From an uncultured Lachnospiraceae bacterium (lineage in GTDB: Bacteria > Bacillota > Clostridia > Lachnospirales > Lachnospiraceae), in the NCBI GenBank assembly GCA_902768735.1, contig CACXMK010000004.1, positions 1 to 64,000 of the forward strand: 64,000 nucleotides of DNA, written 5' to 3'. The first letter of the stretch is position 1; each line of letters starts with the position of its first letter. The notes beneath the pieces are model-generated. The model was not told where the DNA came from. It searched no databases and was given only the letters and a program-made list of their open reading frames with translations. Below are positions 18,373 to 26,601 of the stretch, one piece after another. A program made the translations under genes and the position numbers.

Positions 18373-20076
18373 ATGGGTAAAGAAGAACTGAAAAAAGATG
18401 ATATTCCGGCAACCGCGGAAGAAAAGACAAGCCGCCACTTTATTGAAAAAGAGATCGACAAGGACCTGGCGGAAGGCGTCTATACTACGGTACATACACG
18501 CTTTCCACCTGAACCGAACGGCTATCTGCATATTGGACACGCCAAGAGCATACTTTTGAACTATGGGATGGCACAGCAGTACGGAGGAAAGTTTAATCTC
18601 CGCTTTGATGACACCAATCCCACAAAGGAAAAGAGCGAGTTCGTGGAATCGATCAAGGAGGATGTGAACTGGCTTGGGGCCGATTACGAGGACAGGCTCT
18701 ATTTTGCCTCGGACTATTTTGATCAAATGTACGAAATCGCAGTTGATCTGATCAAAAAAGGGAAGGCCTATGTCTCCGATCTCACCGCAAATGAGATAAG
18801 AGAGTACCGCGGCACGCTCAAGGAGCCCGGACGCAACGACCCTAACCGCGAAAGAAGCGTCGAGGAAAACCTCGATCTATTCACGAGAATGAAGAACGGG
18901 GAGTTTAAGGACGGGGAGAAGACACTCCGCGCAAAGATCGACATGGCGAGCTCCAACATGAACATGCGCGATCCGATCATTTACCGCGTTGCGCATATGT
19001 CCCACCACAACACCGGGGATAAATGGTGTATTTATCCGATGTACGATTACGCGCATCCCATCGAGGACGCGATCGAGAATATCACGCATTCCCTTTGCAC
19101 CCTGGAGTTTGAGGATCACAGGCCTCTTTACGACTGGGTCGTTCAGGAAGCCGGTTTTGCGCATCCGCCGCGCCAGATCGAATTTGCCAAGATGTATCTG
19201 ACAAATGTTGTCACGGGAAAGAGATATATCAAGAAGCTTGTTGAAGAAGGAATCGTAGACGGATGGGACGATCCCAGACTTGTCAGTATCTCCGGACTCC
19301 GCCGCAGGGGCTTTACGCCCGCTTCGATCAAACGGTTCGTAGAACTGAGCGGCATCTCCAAGGCGCAGTCCTCTTCAGATTACGCGATGCTGGAGTACTG
19401 CATCAGGGAGGAATTAAAGACAAGCTGCAGCAGGATGCTCGCTGTGCTCGATCCGTTAAAGCTTATCATTGACAACTATCCCGAGGATCAGACCGAATGG
19501 CTCGATGCGGACAACAACCTGGAGAATCCGGATCTCGGCGTCAGAAAGATTCCGTTTGGGCGCGAGCTCTATATTGAGCGGGAAGATTTCCTCACGGCCC
19601 CGATCCCGAAGTACAAGAGGCTTTATCCCGGTAACGAAGTCAGGCTTATGTACGCATACTTTGTCAAGTGCGTTGGCTATGATACGGATGAAGATGGCAA
19701 TGTGACAGCTGTTCACGTAACTTATGATCCCGAGACGAAGAGCGGAAGCGGTTTCACGGGCCGCAAAGTCAAGGGCACCATTCACTGGGTGAGTGCAAAG
19801 GAAGCGGTTCCGGTGAAGGTAAGGCTCTACGAGAACATCGTGGACGAGGAGAAGGGCGTCTACAACGAGGACGGTTCCCTGAACCTCAATCCGAACTCCC
19901 TCAAAGAATGCATGGCTTATGCGGAGCCCGATCTCAAGGATGCGAAACCTTTCGACAGGTTCCAGTTCGTCAGAAACGGATACTTTTGCGTAGACTGCCA
20001 TGATTCGAAAGAAGGGGCGCCTGTGTTTAACCGTATCGTGGGTCTCAAGAGTTCCTTCAAACTGCCGCAGGCATAA
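18373..20076 (+). CDS. glnS: Glutaminyl-tRNA synthetase
   Basis: Class I synthetase charging tRNA-Gln directly. 567 residues with [15 protein letters not shown] (HIGH at 53-56), LRFDDTNP and VDGWDDPR, then GLRRRGFTP. At the second class I motif, where E. coli GlnRS has VMSKR, this protein reads VTGKR (residues 280-284): the catalytic Lys and Arg remain but Met-Ser is replaced. C-terminal anticodon-binding beta-barrels are present. No YqeY-like appendix is fused. AGGAG at 18363-18367 is 5 nt before the ATG. gltX at 60.7 kb is a separate GluRS, so both enzymes coexist. Confidence 0.94.
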   Translation: MGKEELKKDDIPATAEEKTSRHFIEKEIDKDLAEGVYTTVHTRFPPEPNGYLHIGHAKSILLNYGMAQQYGGKFNLRFDDTNPTKEKSEFVESIKEDVNWLGADYEDRLYFASDYFDQMYEIAVDLIKKGKAYVSDLTANEIREYRGTLKEPGRNDPNRERSVEENLDLFTRMKNGEFKDGEKTLRAKIDMASSNMNMRDPIIYRVAHMSHHNTGDKWCIYPMYDYAHPIEDAIENITHSLCTLEFEDHRPLYDWVVQEAGFAHPPRQIEFAKMYLTNVVTGKRYIKKLVEEGIVDGWDDPRLVSISGLRRRGFTPASIKRFVELSGISKAQSSSDYAMLEYCIREELKTSCSRMLAVLDPLKLIIDNYPEDQTEWLDADNNLENPDLGVRKIPFGRELYIEREDFLTAPIPKYKRLYPGNEVRLMYAYFVKCVGYDTDEDGNVTAVHVTYDPETKSGSGFTGRKVKGTIHWVSAKEAVPVKVRLYENIVDEEKGVYNEDGSLNLNPNSLKECMAYAEPDLKDAKPFDRFQFVRNGYFCVDCHDSKEGAPVFNRIVGLKSSFKLPQA

Positions 20077-20107
20077 AGAAAGACTCTGCAATATAAGCTT
20101 CTATTAT

Positions 20108-20141
20108 AGAAGCATAATAAAAATAAGCAGCATAATGAAAA
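20108..20141 (+). repeat. Two tandem 16-18 bp units after glnS
   Basis: 20108-20125 and 20126-20141 share the pattern AGnAGCATAATnAAAA. They sit between the glnS stop and the terminator hairpin. Confidence 0.65.
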
Positions 20142-20170
20142 GGCCGGCTGTACAGCCGGCCTTTATTATG
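20141..20170 (+). terminator. Bidirectional intrinsic terminator between glnS and the TetR gene
   Basis: A perfect 22 bp palindrome at 20141-20162 (arms AGGCCGGCTG and CAGCCGGCCT around TA), followed by TTTATTATG on the + strand and TTTTCATTATG on the minus strand. It separates two convergent genes. Downstream to 20213 there are A/T-rich TTTTTCTTAACGCA-like units. Confidence 0.85.
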
Positions 20171-20213
20171 TGCTTTTCTTACGCGTTTTTCTTAACGCAT
20201 TTTTCTATAACAT

Positions 20214-20807
20214 TTAATAAAACTTTTCGAAAAAGGAAATGGACTCCGCGACCGCTGCGGCATACCGCTCCGGTGTAAAATTGCCGCTCCTTAAAAGAGA
20301 TTCTGCCGTGTCAGTTCTGTAAAGACTCAAAAGCCCGCTGATCCTTACCGCGTCCTCCCGCGTCATCGTTTCAGGCAAGATGCAGTTTCCGGTCAGTTCT
20401 TTAAGACAGCCGGTATACAGTTCCAGGCTTTCCTTTTCAGCTTCTCCTGACGCCCCGTCTGTTTCCACTGTCTTAATGAACAGTGTAAGATACGGATATT
20501 TCCGCATTGCGCTTGCTTCTGCTGCGGTAAGGGAGCGTTCGAATTCAAAATAGGGAAGCGTTTCTTTTTTCCTGAGCTCTGAACGAAGTTCCACGAGGGC
20601 AAACCGCGCCGCATATTCCGCGAGGAAGCTGTACAGGCCTGTTTTACTGTAAAAATAATGAAACAGTAAGCCTTTACTGACAGAAGCTTCCGCAACGATT
20701 TCATCGGTACTGGCATGACGAAACCCGTTTTCGGCAAAGACCCTTAGGCCTCCGTTGATCATACTGTCTTGTCTGGACTTCTTCAAATCCCAGAATTTCT
20801 CATTCAC
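20214..20807 (-). CDS. TetR/AcrR family transcriptional regulator
   Basis: 197 residues with the TetR DNA-binding domain at about 10-57 (DSMINGGLRVFAENGF, TDEIVAEASVSKGLLFHYF) and a divergent helical ligand-binding C-terminus. The start chosen is GTG at 20807, 8 nt after GGGAGG on the minus strand. ATG codons at 20825 and 20852 in the same frame lie on or upstream of that site. A 6 bp inverted repeat with a one-base bulge (CAGGGAT...ATCCTG, 20841-20856) lies just after the promoter and could be an autoregulatory operator; this is inference. No efflux pump or enzyme gene is next to it, so its target is unknown. Confidence 0.88.
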   Translation of the reverse strand: MNEKFWDLKKSRQDSMINGGLRVFAENGFRHASTDEIVAEASVSKGLLFHYFYSKTGLYSFLAEYAARFALVELRSELRKKETLPYFEFERSLTAAEASAMRKYPYLTLFIKTVETDGASGEAEKESLELYTGCLKELTGNCILPETMTREDAVRISGLLSLYRTDTAESLLRSGNFTPERYAAAVAESISFFEKFY

Positions 20808-20861
20808 AGCCGTTTCCTCCCGCATAAAGGATATCCGTGTCAGGGATAACATCCTGTATGT

Positions 20862-20890
20862 ATCATAGCATCGCGTGACCTGACGAACAA
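20862..20890 (-). promoter_or_regulatory. Promoter of the TetR gene
   Basis: Minus strand: TTGTTC (20890-20885), 17 bp spacer, TATGAT (20867-20862) with the TGC extension. Expected start near 20855. I see no convincing promoter facing the other way in the remaining gap to 21034. Confidence 0.6.
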
Positions 20891-21034
20891 GAAAAGCGGC
20901 AGTTTTTGTGTGTGTAAGGTGTAAAAAACATCAAAAAGTTTTTGAATTCGTTCTTTTCTTTTAAGATCAAATAGAGTACTATGTAATGCAATAGGGCTTT
21001 TTTGGTTCAAAGAGTTTTATATTAGGAGGTCAAT

Positions 21035-21520
21035 ATGTTCAGAATTGGAAAGCTTCTTTTCGGCCTTGCAGTAGCAGGCATCACCGCAGCAACCGTTTAC
21101 AATTATCTTGATGAGAGCAGCGCGAAATCCGGAGAGGATCTCACTGACGATCCTTCCGAGGAAAACGAAGAAGCAGAAGAGGATCCCACAGAGAGATTTA
21201 AATCTGCCGCTGAGAGAACATATACGACGATCAAGGCCGGTTCCGCGGACGCTATGGCTAAGGTCAGGGAGGCGATCGGACCTAAGGGAGAAGAAGTTCT
21301 CGATGTTGTAGGCGAGACTGCCGGTAAGGTGAAGAATGTCGTCATCGATTCCGCTGCCCGCGTCAAGGATATCCTTGAGGAAGAGGAAAGCGAGATCGAC
21401 GAGGAAGTGATCGAGGAAGCAGTTGCGAACGCGGTCGCGAACGATATGGCAGAGGAAGCTGTTGAAGAAGCAGCAGAAGCTGCAGAAGAAGAGACTACAG
21501 AAGAGAAGACCGAGGAATAA
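21035..21520 (+). CDS. Acidic membrane-anchored protein, no family recognised
   Basis: 161 residues. Residues 5-25 form one hydrophobic helix (IGKLLFGLAVAGITAATVY). The rest is very acidic: Glu and Asp dominate 28-55 and almost the whole tail from 113. A central alanine-rich helical part (FKSAAERTYTTIKAGSADAMAKV, about 56-78) resembles YtxH-like stress proteins in style only. AGGAGG at 21024-21029, 5 nt before the ATG, makes it a well-translated gene. It ends 4 bp before the uracil permease start, so the two are surely co-transcribed. Function is unknown; a scaffold or spacer at the membrane is possible. Confidence 0.8.
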   Translation: MFRIGKLLFGLAVAGITAATVYNYLDESSAKSGEDLTDDPSEENEEAEEDPTERFKSAAERTYTTIKAGSADAMAKVREAIGPKGEEVLDVVGETAGKVKNVVIDSAARVKDILEEEESEIDEEVIEEAVANAVANDMAEEAVEEAAEAAEEETTEEKTEE

Positions 21521-21524
21521 ATGA

Positions 21525-22934
21525 ATGAGTAAAAAGGATTATAAAGTCGGCGAGCGTGCGATCTATGACGCGCGCGAGCTGGGTACCGCCAAAATGATCG
21601 TGCTGGGTCTGCAGCACATGTTTGCCATGTTCGGGGCTACCGTTGTTGTCCCTCTGATCACCGGGCTCAACGTATCCACGACATTGCTGTTCGCAGGACT
21701 GGGAACACTGCTTTTTCATCTGATCTCCAAGAGAAAAGTCCCGGCGTTCCTTGGCTCATCCTTTGCGTTCCTGGGAGGTTACGCGGCGATCGCTCCGCTC
21801 GGTGCGGACGGATCATCCAGTGAGCTCCTTCCTTATGCGTGCTTCGGCGTTGCGTGCGCCGGACTCCTGTACCTTTTGCTGGCTGCACTCTTTAAAGCTT
21901 ATGGCACCAACAAGGTAATGAAGTATTTCCCGCCTATTGTCACAGGTCCCATCATTATCTCTATCGGCCTTAACCTTGCGCCTTCCGCGGTCAACAACGT
22001 GGAAAGCTGCTGGTGGGTGGCGATGATCGCTATCATCATCGTTGTGATCTGCAACATCTGGGGCAAGGGCATGATCAAGATCATCCCGATCCTTCTTGGC
22101 GTCGTTGGTTCCTATCTCTGCGCTGCAGTTGCAGGAAAGATCGACTTTTCACAGGTTGCGAATGCTCCCTGGATCGGTTTCCCGGTACATTATCAGAACA
22201 CCGTATTCTCTATTTTTACCGGCGGAAACCTCAATGCAGGCCTTCTGATCACAAGTGTCGTAACGATCATGCCGATCGCCCTGGCGACCATGATGGAGCA
22301 TATCGGCGATATTTCCGCGATCAGCTCTACCTGCGGCATCAACTACATCAAGGATCCCGGACTTCACCGCACACTGACCGGTGACGGCCTGGCAACTGCT
22401 ATCGCTTCCCTGTTCGGAGCGCCCGCAAATACGACCTACGGCGAGAATACCGGTGTGCTCACACTCACCAAAGTCTACGATCCGCTCGTGATCCGTATTG
22501 CAGCCGGTTTTGCGATCCTGCTTTCCTTCTGCCCGAAGTTTGCAGCGATCATCGAAGTCATGCCCTCCGCCACGATCGGCGGTATCTCTCTGGTGCTGTA
22601 CGGTATGATCTCCGCGGTAGGTATCAGAAACCTTGTTGAGACGGGTACAGATTTCTCCAAGAGCAGAAACGTCCTGATCGCTGCGCTGATCATGGTTCTT
22701 TCCATCGGTATCAGCTACTCCAACGCAGGTGCGATCAACATTCCTGTAGGCAGCATGACGCTCAGCCTGTCCGGCCTTGCGACTGGTTCTCTCGTCGGCA
22801 TTCTTCTCAACGCAATCCTTCCCGGAAAGGATTACAATTTCGAAGAAGACAAGCCCAACCGCACAGGCGTCAGCTTTGAGATCATCTCCGGCGAGACGAT
22901 CATCGAGACGCGTGAGAAGAACAATAAGATCTGA
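21525..22934 (+). CDS. uraA: Uracil permease, NCS2 family
   Basis: A 469-residue nucleobase:cation symporter of the NCS2 family with about 14 membrane segments. Family features include QHMFAMFGATVVVPL at the N-terminus, GSSFAFLGG, EHIGDI with Glu258 aligning to the substrate-binding Glu of E. coli UraA, and NTTYGENTGVL. It could also take xanthine, but the EHIGD motif fits uracil-type members. The ATG at 21525 lies 4 bp after the acidic protein's stop, with only a weak GAGG site inside that gene, so translation is probably coupled. No PyrR or upp gene is adjacent. A terminator hairpin follows. Confidence 0.9.
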   Translation: MSKKDYKVGERAIYDARELGTAKMIVLGLQHMFAMFGATVVVPLITGLNVSTTLLFAGLGTLLFHLISKRKVPAFLGSSFAFLGGYAAIAPLGADGSSSELLPYACFGVACAGLLYLLLAALFKAYGTNKVMKYFPPIVTGPIIISIGLNLAPSAVNNVESCWWVAMIAIIIVVICNIWGKGMIKIIPILLGVVGSYLCAAVAGKIDFSQVANAPWIGFPVHYQNTVFSIFTGGNLNAGLLITSVVTIMPIALATMMEHIGDISAISSTCGINYIKDPGLHRTLTGDGLATAIASLFGAPANTTYGENTGVLTLTKVYDPLVIRIAAGFAILLSFCPKFAAIIEVMPSATIGGISLVLYGMISAVGIRNLVETGTDFSKSRNVLIAALIMVLSIGISYSNAGAINIPVGSMTLSLSGLATGSLVGILLNAILPGKDYNFEEDKPNRTGVSFEIISGETIIETREKNNKI

Positions 22935-22961
22935 TGAAAAGAGTATAAGTTAAAACAGTAC

Positions 22962-23036
22962 AAGGCCGGTTGTATGTCCGGCGGAGGCTTACGTTCTGAA
23001 AAAGCACTCCGACGGACAAGCAACCGGCCTTTTTTG
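22962..23036 (+). terminator. Long structured terminator of uraA, candidate RNA element copy 2
   Basis: Outer stem AAGGCCGGTTG (22962-22972) with CAACCGGCCTT (23021-23031), then GTCCG (22976-22980) with CGGAC (23013-23017), a GC/GA internal loop, and GGAG (22983-22986) with CTCC (23007-23010), closing a 20 nt loop. TTTTTT follows at 23030-23035. It shares outline and loop sequence with the hairpin at 9720-9795. Confidence 0.85.
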
Positions 23037-23065
23037 ATGCACTCACAGCCGCTCATTTTGAGTGA

Positions 23066-23095
23066 TTGCTTACAACAAGTCGGGGGGTGTAAGAT
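23066..23095 (+). promoter_or_regulatory. Possible promoter and inverted repeat before addB
   Basis: TTGCTT at 23066-23071 and TAAGAT at 23090-23095 with an 18 bp spacer. The same stretch holds an inverted repeat CTTACA / TGTAAG (23069-23074, 23088-23093) flanking GGGGGG, which could be an operator. No LexA-type GAAC(N4)GTTC box is visible. Confidence 0.35.
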
Positions 23096-23119
23096 AGAAG
23101 CAGCTGCGGAGGTAACGAA

Positions 23120-26100
23120 ATGAGCTACAGATTTTGTTTTGGCGAGTCAGGATCCGGTAAAAGCCGCCTGATGCACGAAACGCTTCTTAACAGAGCGGAA
23201 GAATTCTTAAGGGACAAGGAGCACTCTCACGATAACTATGTGATCCTTGTTCCTGATCAGTTTTCTATGCAGACGCAGAAAGAGATCGTAATGGAATCCC
23301 CGAGTAAAGGGATCCTTAACATCGATGTGCTCAGCTTTGGAAGACTTACGCACAAGATCTTTGAGGAGATCGGCGTTCCCAAAAGAGCTGCACTCGACGA
23401 GACCGGAAAAACGCTGCTTCTTAAAAGGGTTGCCGGACAATGCGGCTCCTTTCTCAAGATCCTCGAGAGGAGCATTCGTTACCCGGGAATGATCGCGGAA
23501 GTCAAATCCGTTCTCTCCGAGTTCATGCAATACGGCATTTCTGACAAGGAACTTGCGCATATGCAGGAGTATGCTGACCGGAGAGGCCAAGGCGCTCTCA
23601 GTGCACGTCTTCATGACCTTCAGATACTTTATCACGCTTTTTTAGAGGGAAAGAGAGACCGGTTCATCACATCGGAGGAAACACTGGATCTTCTCGCTGA
23701 AGCGATCCCGTCCTCGGAGTGGGTAAAAAGAAGTGCTTTTGTGCTCGATGGCTTCACGGGTTTTACACCGGTCCAGTACCGCGTTATCACCGCGCTTATC
23801 CGCTGCGGCCGGGACGTCACAATCGTCCTGCCTTACGGGAGAGATGACGGCCCATCCCTTGCATGGGTATCCGATCACCTGTCAGCCGGCAAAGAAGACG
23901 CGTTGTTTTATCTGACGAGAAAGACAGTATGTGACATTGAAAAGCTTGCTTCCAGAGAGGGGCTTATTAGAGAGAAGGACATCGTAGTCTCCGATCCTGA
24001 CGCAGTACCCGCGAGATTTCGCGCCAATCCGGTCCTCGCACACCTCGAGAAGAATATTTTCAGGTATCCGCAGACGCCCTGTGAAACGCCGGTCGAAGGC
24101 AGGATCCGGCTCTTTGAGACGGATTCTCCGGAGGAAGAAGTCCGTCAGGTTCTCATCGAAATCAAAAAACTAACGCTTTCAAAGGGATATCTTTACCGCG
24201 ATATCTCCGTCGTGTGCGGTGATCTTGCGCGGTACGGCCCGCTCTTTGAAAAACAGGCTGCGGGATACGGGATCCCGTTTTATATCGATATACGCGGATC
24301 GGCAGGACTCAATCCTCTTACCGAGGCGATCCGCAGTGCCCTCGGGATCCGCCCGCAGGGCTATTCCTATGACGCCGTGTTCCGCTATCTGAGATGCGGT
24401 ATGAGTTCTCTCACGAAAGAAGAGACGGACCTTTTGGAAAATTACTGCCTCCAGCACGGCATCAGGGGACGCCGTAAATGGGGGATGAGTTTCGACGCCC
24501 AAACAGAGCCGCTTCGACGCAGGTTTCTTGCGGAGATCGATCCTGTCGCCGGCAGCATAGACATTGAGAGAGTGCCTTCCGCCACGGCGGGAGAAAGGAC
24601 AGAGGCTCTCTATCGGTTTATGACCGGGCTCTCCATGGAAGAAAAAATGGCGGAATGGACAGCCGCGTTTCGCGAAGATGGCGACTACGTCAGAGAAAAA
24701 CAGTTTAGTCAGCTCTATCGCAGTGTGATCGAACTTCTCGAACAGATCCACGATCTTTTAGGAGATGAGAAGATCGCGGCGTCGGAATATCTGGAGCTGC
24801 TTGAGACGGGTTTTAGCGAGATCCGGCTCGGAACACTCCCCCAACAGGCGGACAGGGTACTCATAGGAGATATTGAGAGGACCAGGCTGTCCGAGTGCCG
24901 TGTTCTGTTTTTTGCCGGCGTAAACGATGGAAATATACCGCGTGGCACTTCCCGCGGAGGGCTCTTATCAGACCTTGACAGGGAATTCTTAAAGAACTCG
25001 GGGACGGAATTGTCGCCTACCCCCAGGCAGCAGATGTGCCTTCAGCGGCTCTATCTGTATATGAATATGACCAAACCGACGGACGCCCTGTATCTGTCGT
25101 TTGCGAGGACAACGCCGGACGGCACTTCGCTACACCCGTCCTATCTGATCCGCATGATCCATAACCTGTTTCCGGATATTCCTGTGGAACACCCGCAGCT
25201 CCTTCCTTTCTCTGAACAGCTGACAGGCGAGAGTGACAGCGTTGTCTGGCTCTCCGGCGCCCTGAGGGACTACGCGCAGGGAAGGATCCCGGAAGAAGCC
25301 GCGGAAGCAGACGCTCTCAAAACAGCATACGGCTACCTCATGCGGAATGGATCGCCTGAAGTGCAAGCGGCGATAGAAAAGCTCAAAGAGGCCGCCTTTT
25401 TGAGATATGATCCGACAGGCATAAGTATGGAAACGGCAGAAGCCCTTTACGGACGCTCTGTCATGGGCGGGATCAGCCGCATGGAGACAGCCGCGCAGTG
25501 CAGGCTCCGTCAGTTCCTTCAGTATGGATTAAAGCTCAAAGAGAGAAAAGAATATGTCATCGAGCCGGTAGATACAGGCTCGATCCTCCATCAGAGCCTT
25601 GACCGTTTCAGTCAAAAGCTGCGCGCAAAGGGCCTTACCTGGAACAGCTTCACGAAAGAAGAAGGCCATGTGCTCGCTTCTGAAGCTCTTATGGAAACAG
25701 CAGCTTCCTATAAGGATCTGCTCATGTATTCCACGATGCGAAGCGAATCACAGCTTGCGCGAATGGAGAGGATACTAGACAGAAGCACTGATACGCTGCA
25801 GTACCAGCTTCGTAAGGGAGACTTCGTACCGGAGGGGTATGAATATTCGTTTGGGCCGGGAGGCGAAGCGGATGCGATCACTTTCCCGTTAAGCGGCGGG
25901 AGGTGGCTTAAGCTCGTCGGCAGGATCGACCGCCTCGACCTGTGCCGGGACGACGGCAGTGTTTTTGTAAAAATACTGGACTACAAATCGGGATCGCTGG
26001 AGCTTGACGAGGACCTTATGCGCAGAGGCATCCAGCTGCAGCTTCTCATGTACATGGACGCGGTGATGAAAAACCTTGCCGCAGCCCATCCGGGGAAAGA

Positions 26101-26557
26101 GATCATTCCTTCGGCAATGCTCTATTACAGGATCACGGATCCCGTTCTGGGCGATAAGGATGCTGAAGAAGACGATTCACCCGAAGCCGGAGAAGACCTT
26201 GCGGTCTCGAAGATCCGCGCTTCCCTCCGCCCGACAGGCCTGATCGACTCGGCCCCCGCATCTTACAGGCATCTTGACAGATACGTCAGTGGAAAGAGTG
26301 ATGTGATCCCCCTTACCCTTAAAAAGGACGGGGAACCGGGGAAAGGTTCGCACGTATACTCAAGGCAGGAATTTGAGGTGCTTTCGAAGGAAGTCAAAGA
26401 TGTCGTGTGCAGACTGGCTGAAGAGATCCTCGACGGCAGTACGGAGGCTGCGCCCGCTGCATGGGATAAAAACAGGACAGCCTGTGATTACTGCCCTTAT
26501 AAGAGCGTATGCGGCTTCGATCCTTCGATCGAAGGATACAGATACCGTGACAGATAG
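23120..26557 (+). CDS. addB: ATP-dependent helicase/nuclease subunit B
   Basis: Subunit of the AddAB helicase-nuclease that resects double-strand breaks to Chi for RecA. 1145 residues: P-loop GESGSGKS near the N-terminus, an inactivated helicase-like middle, and a C-terminal RecB-type nuclease with VKILDYKSG. The four iron-sulphur ligands known from Bacillus AddB are all present: Cys794, Cys1122, Cys1125 and Cys1131. So the Fe-S clasp should form. GGAGG at 23108-23112 precedes the ATG. addA follows 44 bp downstream across a short tandem repeat. Confidence 0.96.
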   Translation: MSYRFCFGESGSGKSRLMHETLLNRAEEFLRDKEHSHDNYVILVPDQFSMQTQKEIVMESPSKGILNIDVLSFGRLTHKIFEEIGVPKRAALDETGKTLLLKRVAGQCGSFLKILERSIRYPGMIAEVKSVLSEFMQYGISDKELAHMQEYADRRGQGALSARLHDLQILYHAFLEGKRDRFITSEETLDLLAEAIPSSEWVKRSAFVLDGFTGFTPVQYRVITALIRCGRDVTIVLPYGRDDGPSLAWVSDHLSAGKEDALFYLTRKTVCDIEKLASREGLIREKDIVVSDPDAVPARFRANPVLAHLEKNIFRYPQTPCETPVEGRIRLFETDSPEEEVRQVLIEIKKLTLSKGYLYRDISVVCGDLARYGPLFEKQAAGYGIPFYIDIRGSAGLNPLTEAIRSALGIRPQGYSYDAVFRYLRCGMSSLTKEETDLLENYCLQHGIRGRRKWGMSFDAQTEPLRRRFLAEIDPVAGSIDIERVPSATAGERTEALYRFMTGLSMEEKMAEWTAAFREDGDYVREKQFSQLYRSVIELLEQIHDLLGDEKIAASEYLELLETGFSEIRLGTLPQQADRVLIGDIERTRLSECRVLFFAGVNDGNIPRGTSRGGLLSDLDREFLKNSGTELSPTPRQQMCLQRLYLYMNMTKPTDALYLSFARTTPDGTSLHPSYLIRMIHNLFPDIPVEHPQLLPFSEQLTGESDSVVWLSGALRDYAQGRIPEEAAEADALKTAYGYLMRNGSPEVQAAIEKLKEAAFLRYDPTGISMETAEALYGRSVMGGISRMETAAQCRLRQFLQYGLKLKERKEYVIEPVDTGSILHQSLDRFSQKLRAKGLTWNSFTKEEGHVLASEALMETAASYKDLLMYSTMRSESQLARMERILDRSTDTLQYQLRKGDFVPEGYEYSFGPGGEADAITFPLSGGRWLKLVGRIDRLDLCRDDGSVFVKILDYKSGSLELDEDLMRRGIQLQLLMYMDAVMKNLAAAHPGKEIIPSAMLYYRITDPVLGDKDAEEDDSPEAGEDLAVSKIRASLRPTGLIDSAPASYRHLDRYVSGKSDVIPLTLKKDGEPGKGSHVYSRQEFEVLSKEVKDVVCRLAEEILDGSTEAAPAAWDKNRTACDYCPYKSVCGFDPSIEGYRYRDR

Positions 26558-26559
26558 CT

Positions 26560-26592
26560 GATTCCAAATTAAAAGATCCCTATAAATTAAAA
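26560..26592 (+). repeat. Two tandem units (15 and 18 bp) between addB and addA
   Basis: 26560-26574 (GATTCCAAATTAAAA) and 26575-26592 (GATCCCTATAAATTAAAA) abut GGAG, the addA ribosome site at 26593-26596. Confidence 0.7.
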
Positions 26593-26601
26593 GGAGCTGT
26601 T

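Noticed and set aside
23041..23119. LexA/SOS operator before addBA
   Set aside because: No GAAC(N4)GTTC-like site; only a CTTACA/TGTAAG inverted repeat, noted with the weak promoter.
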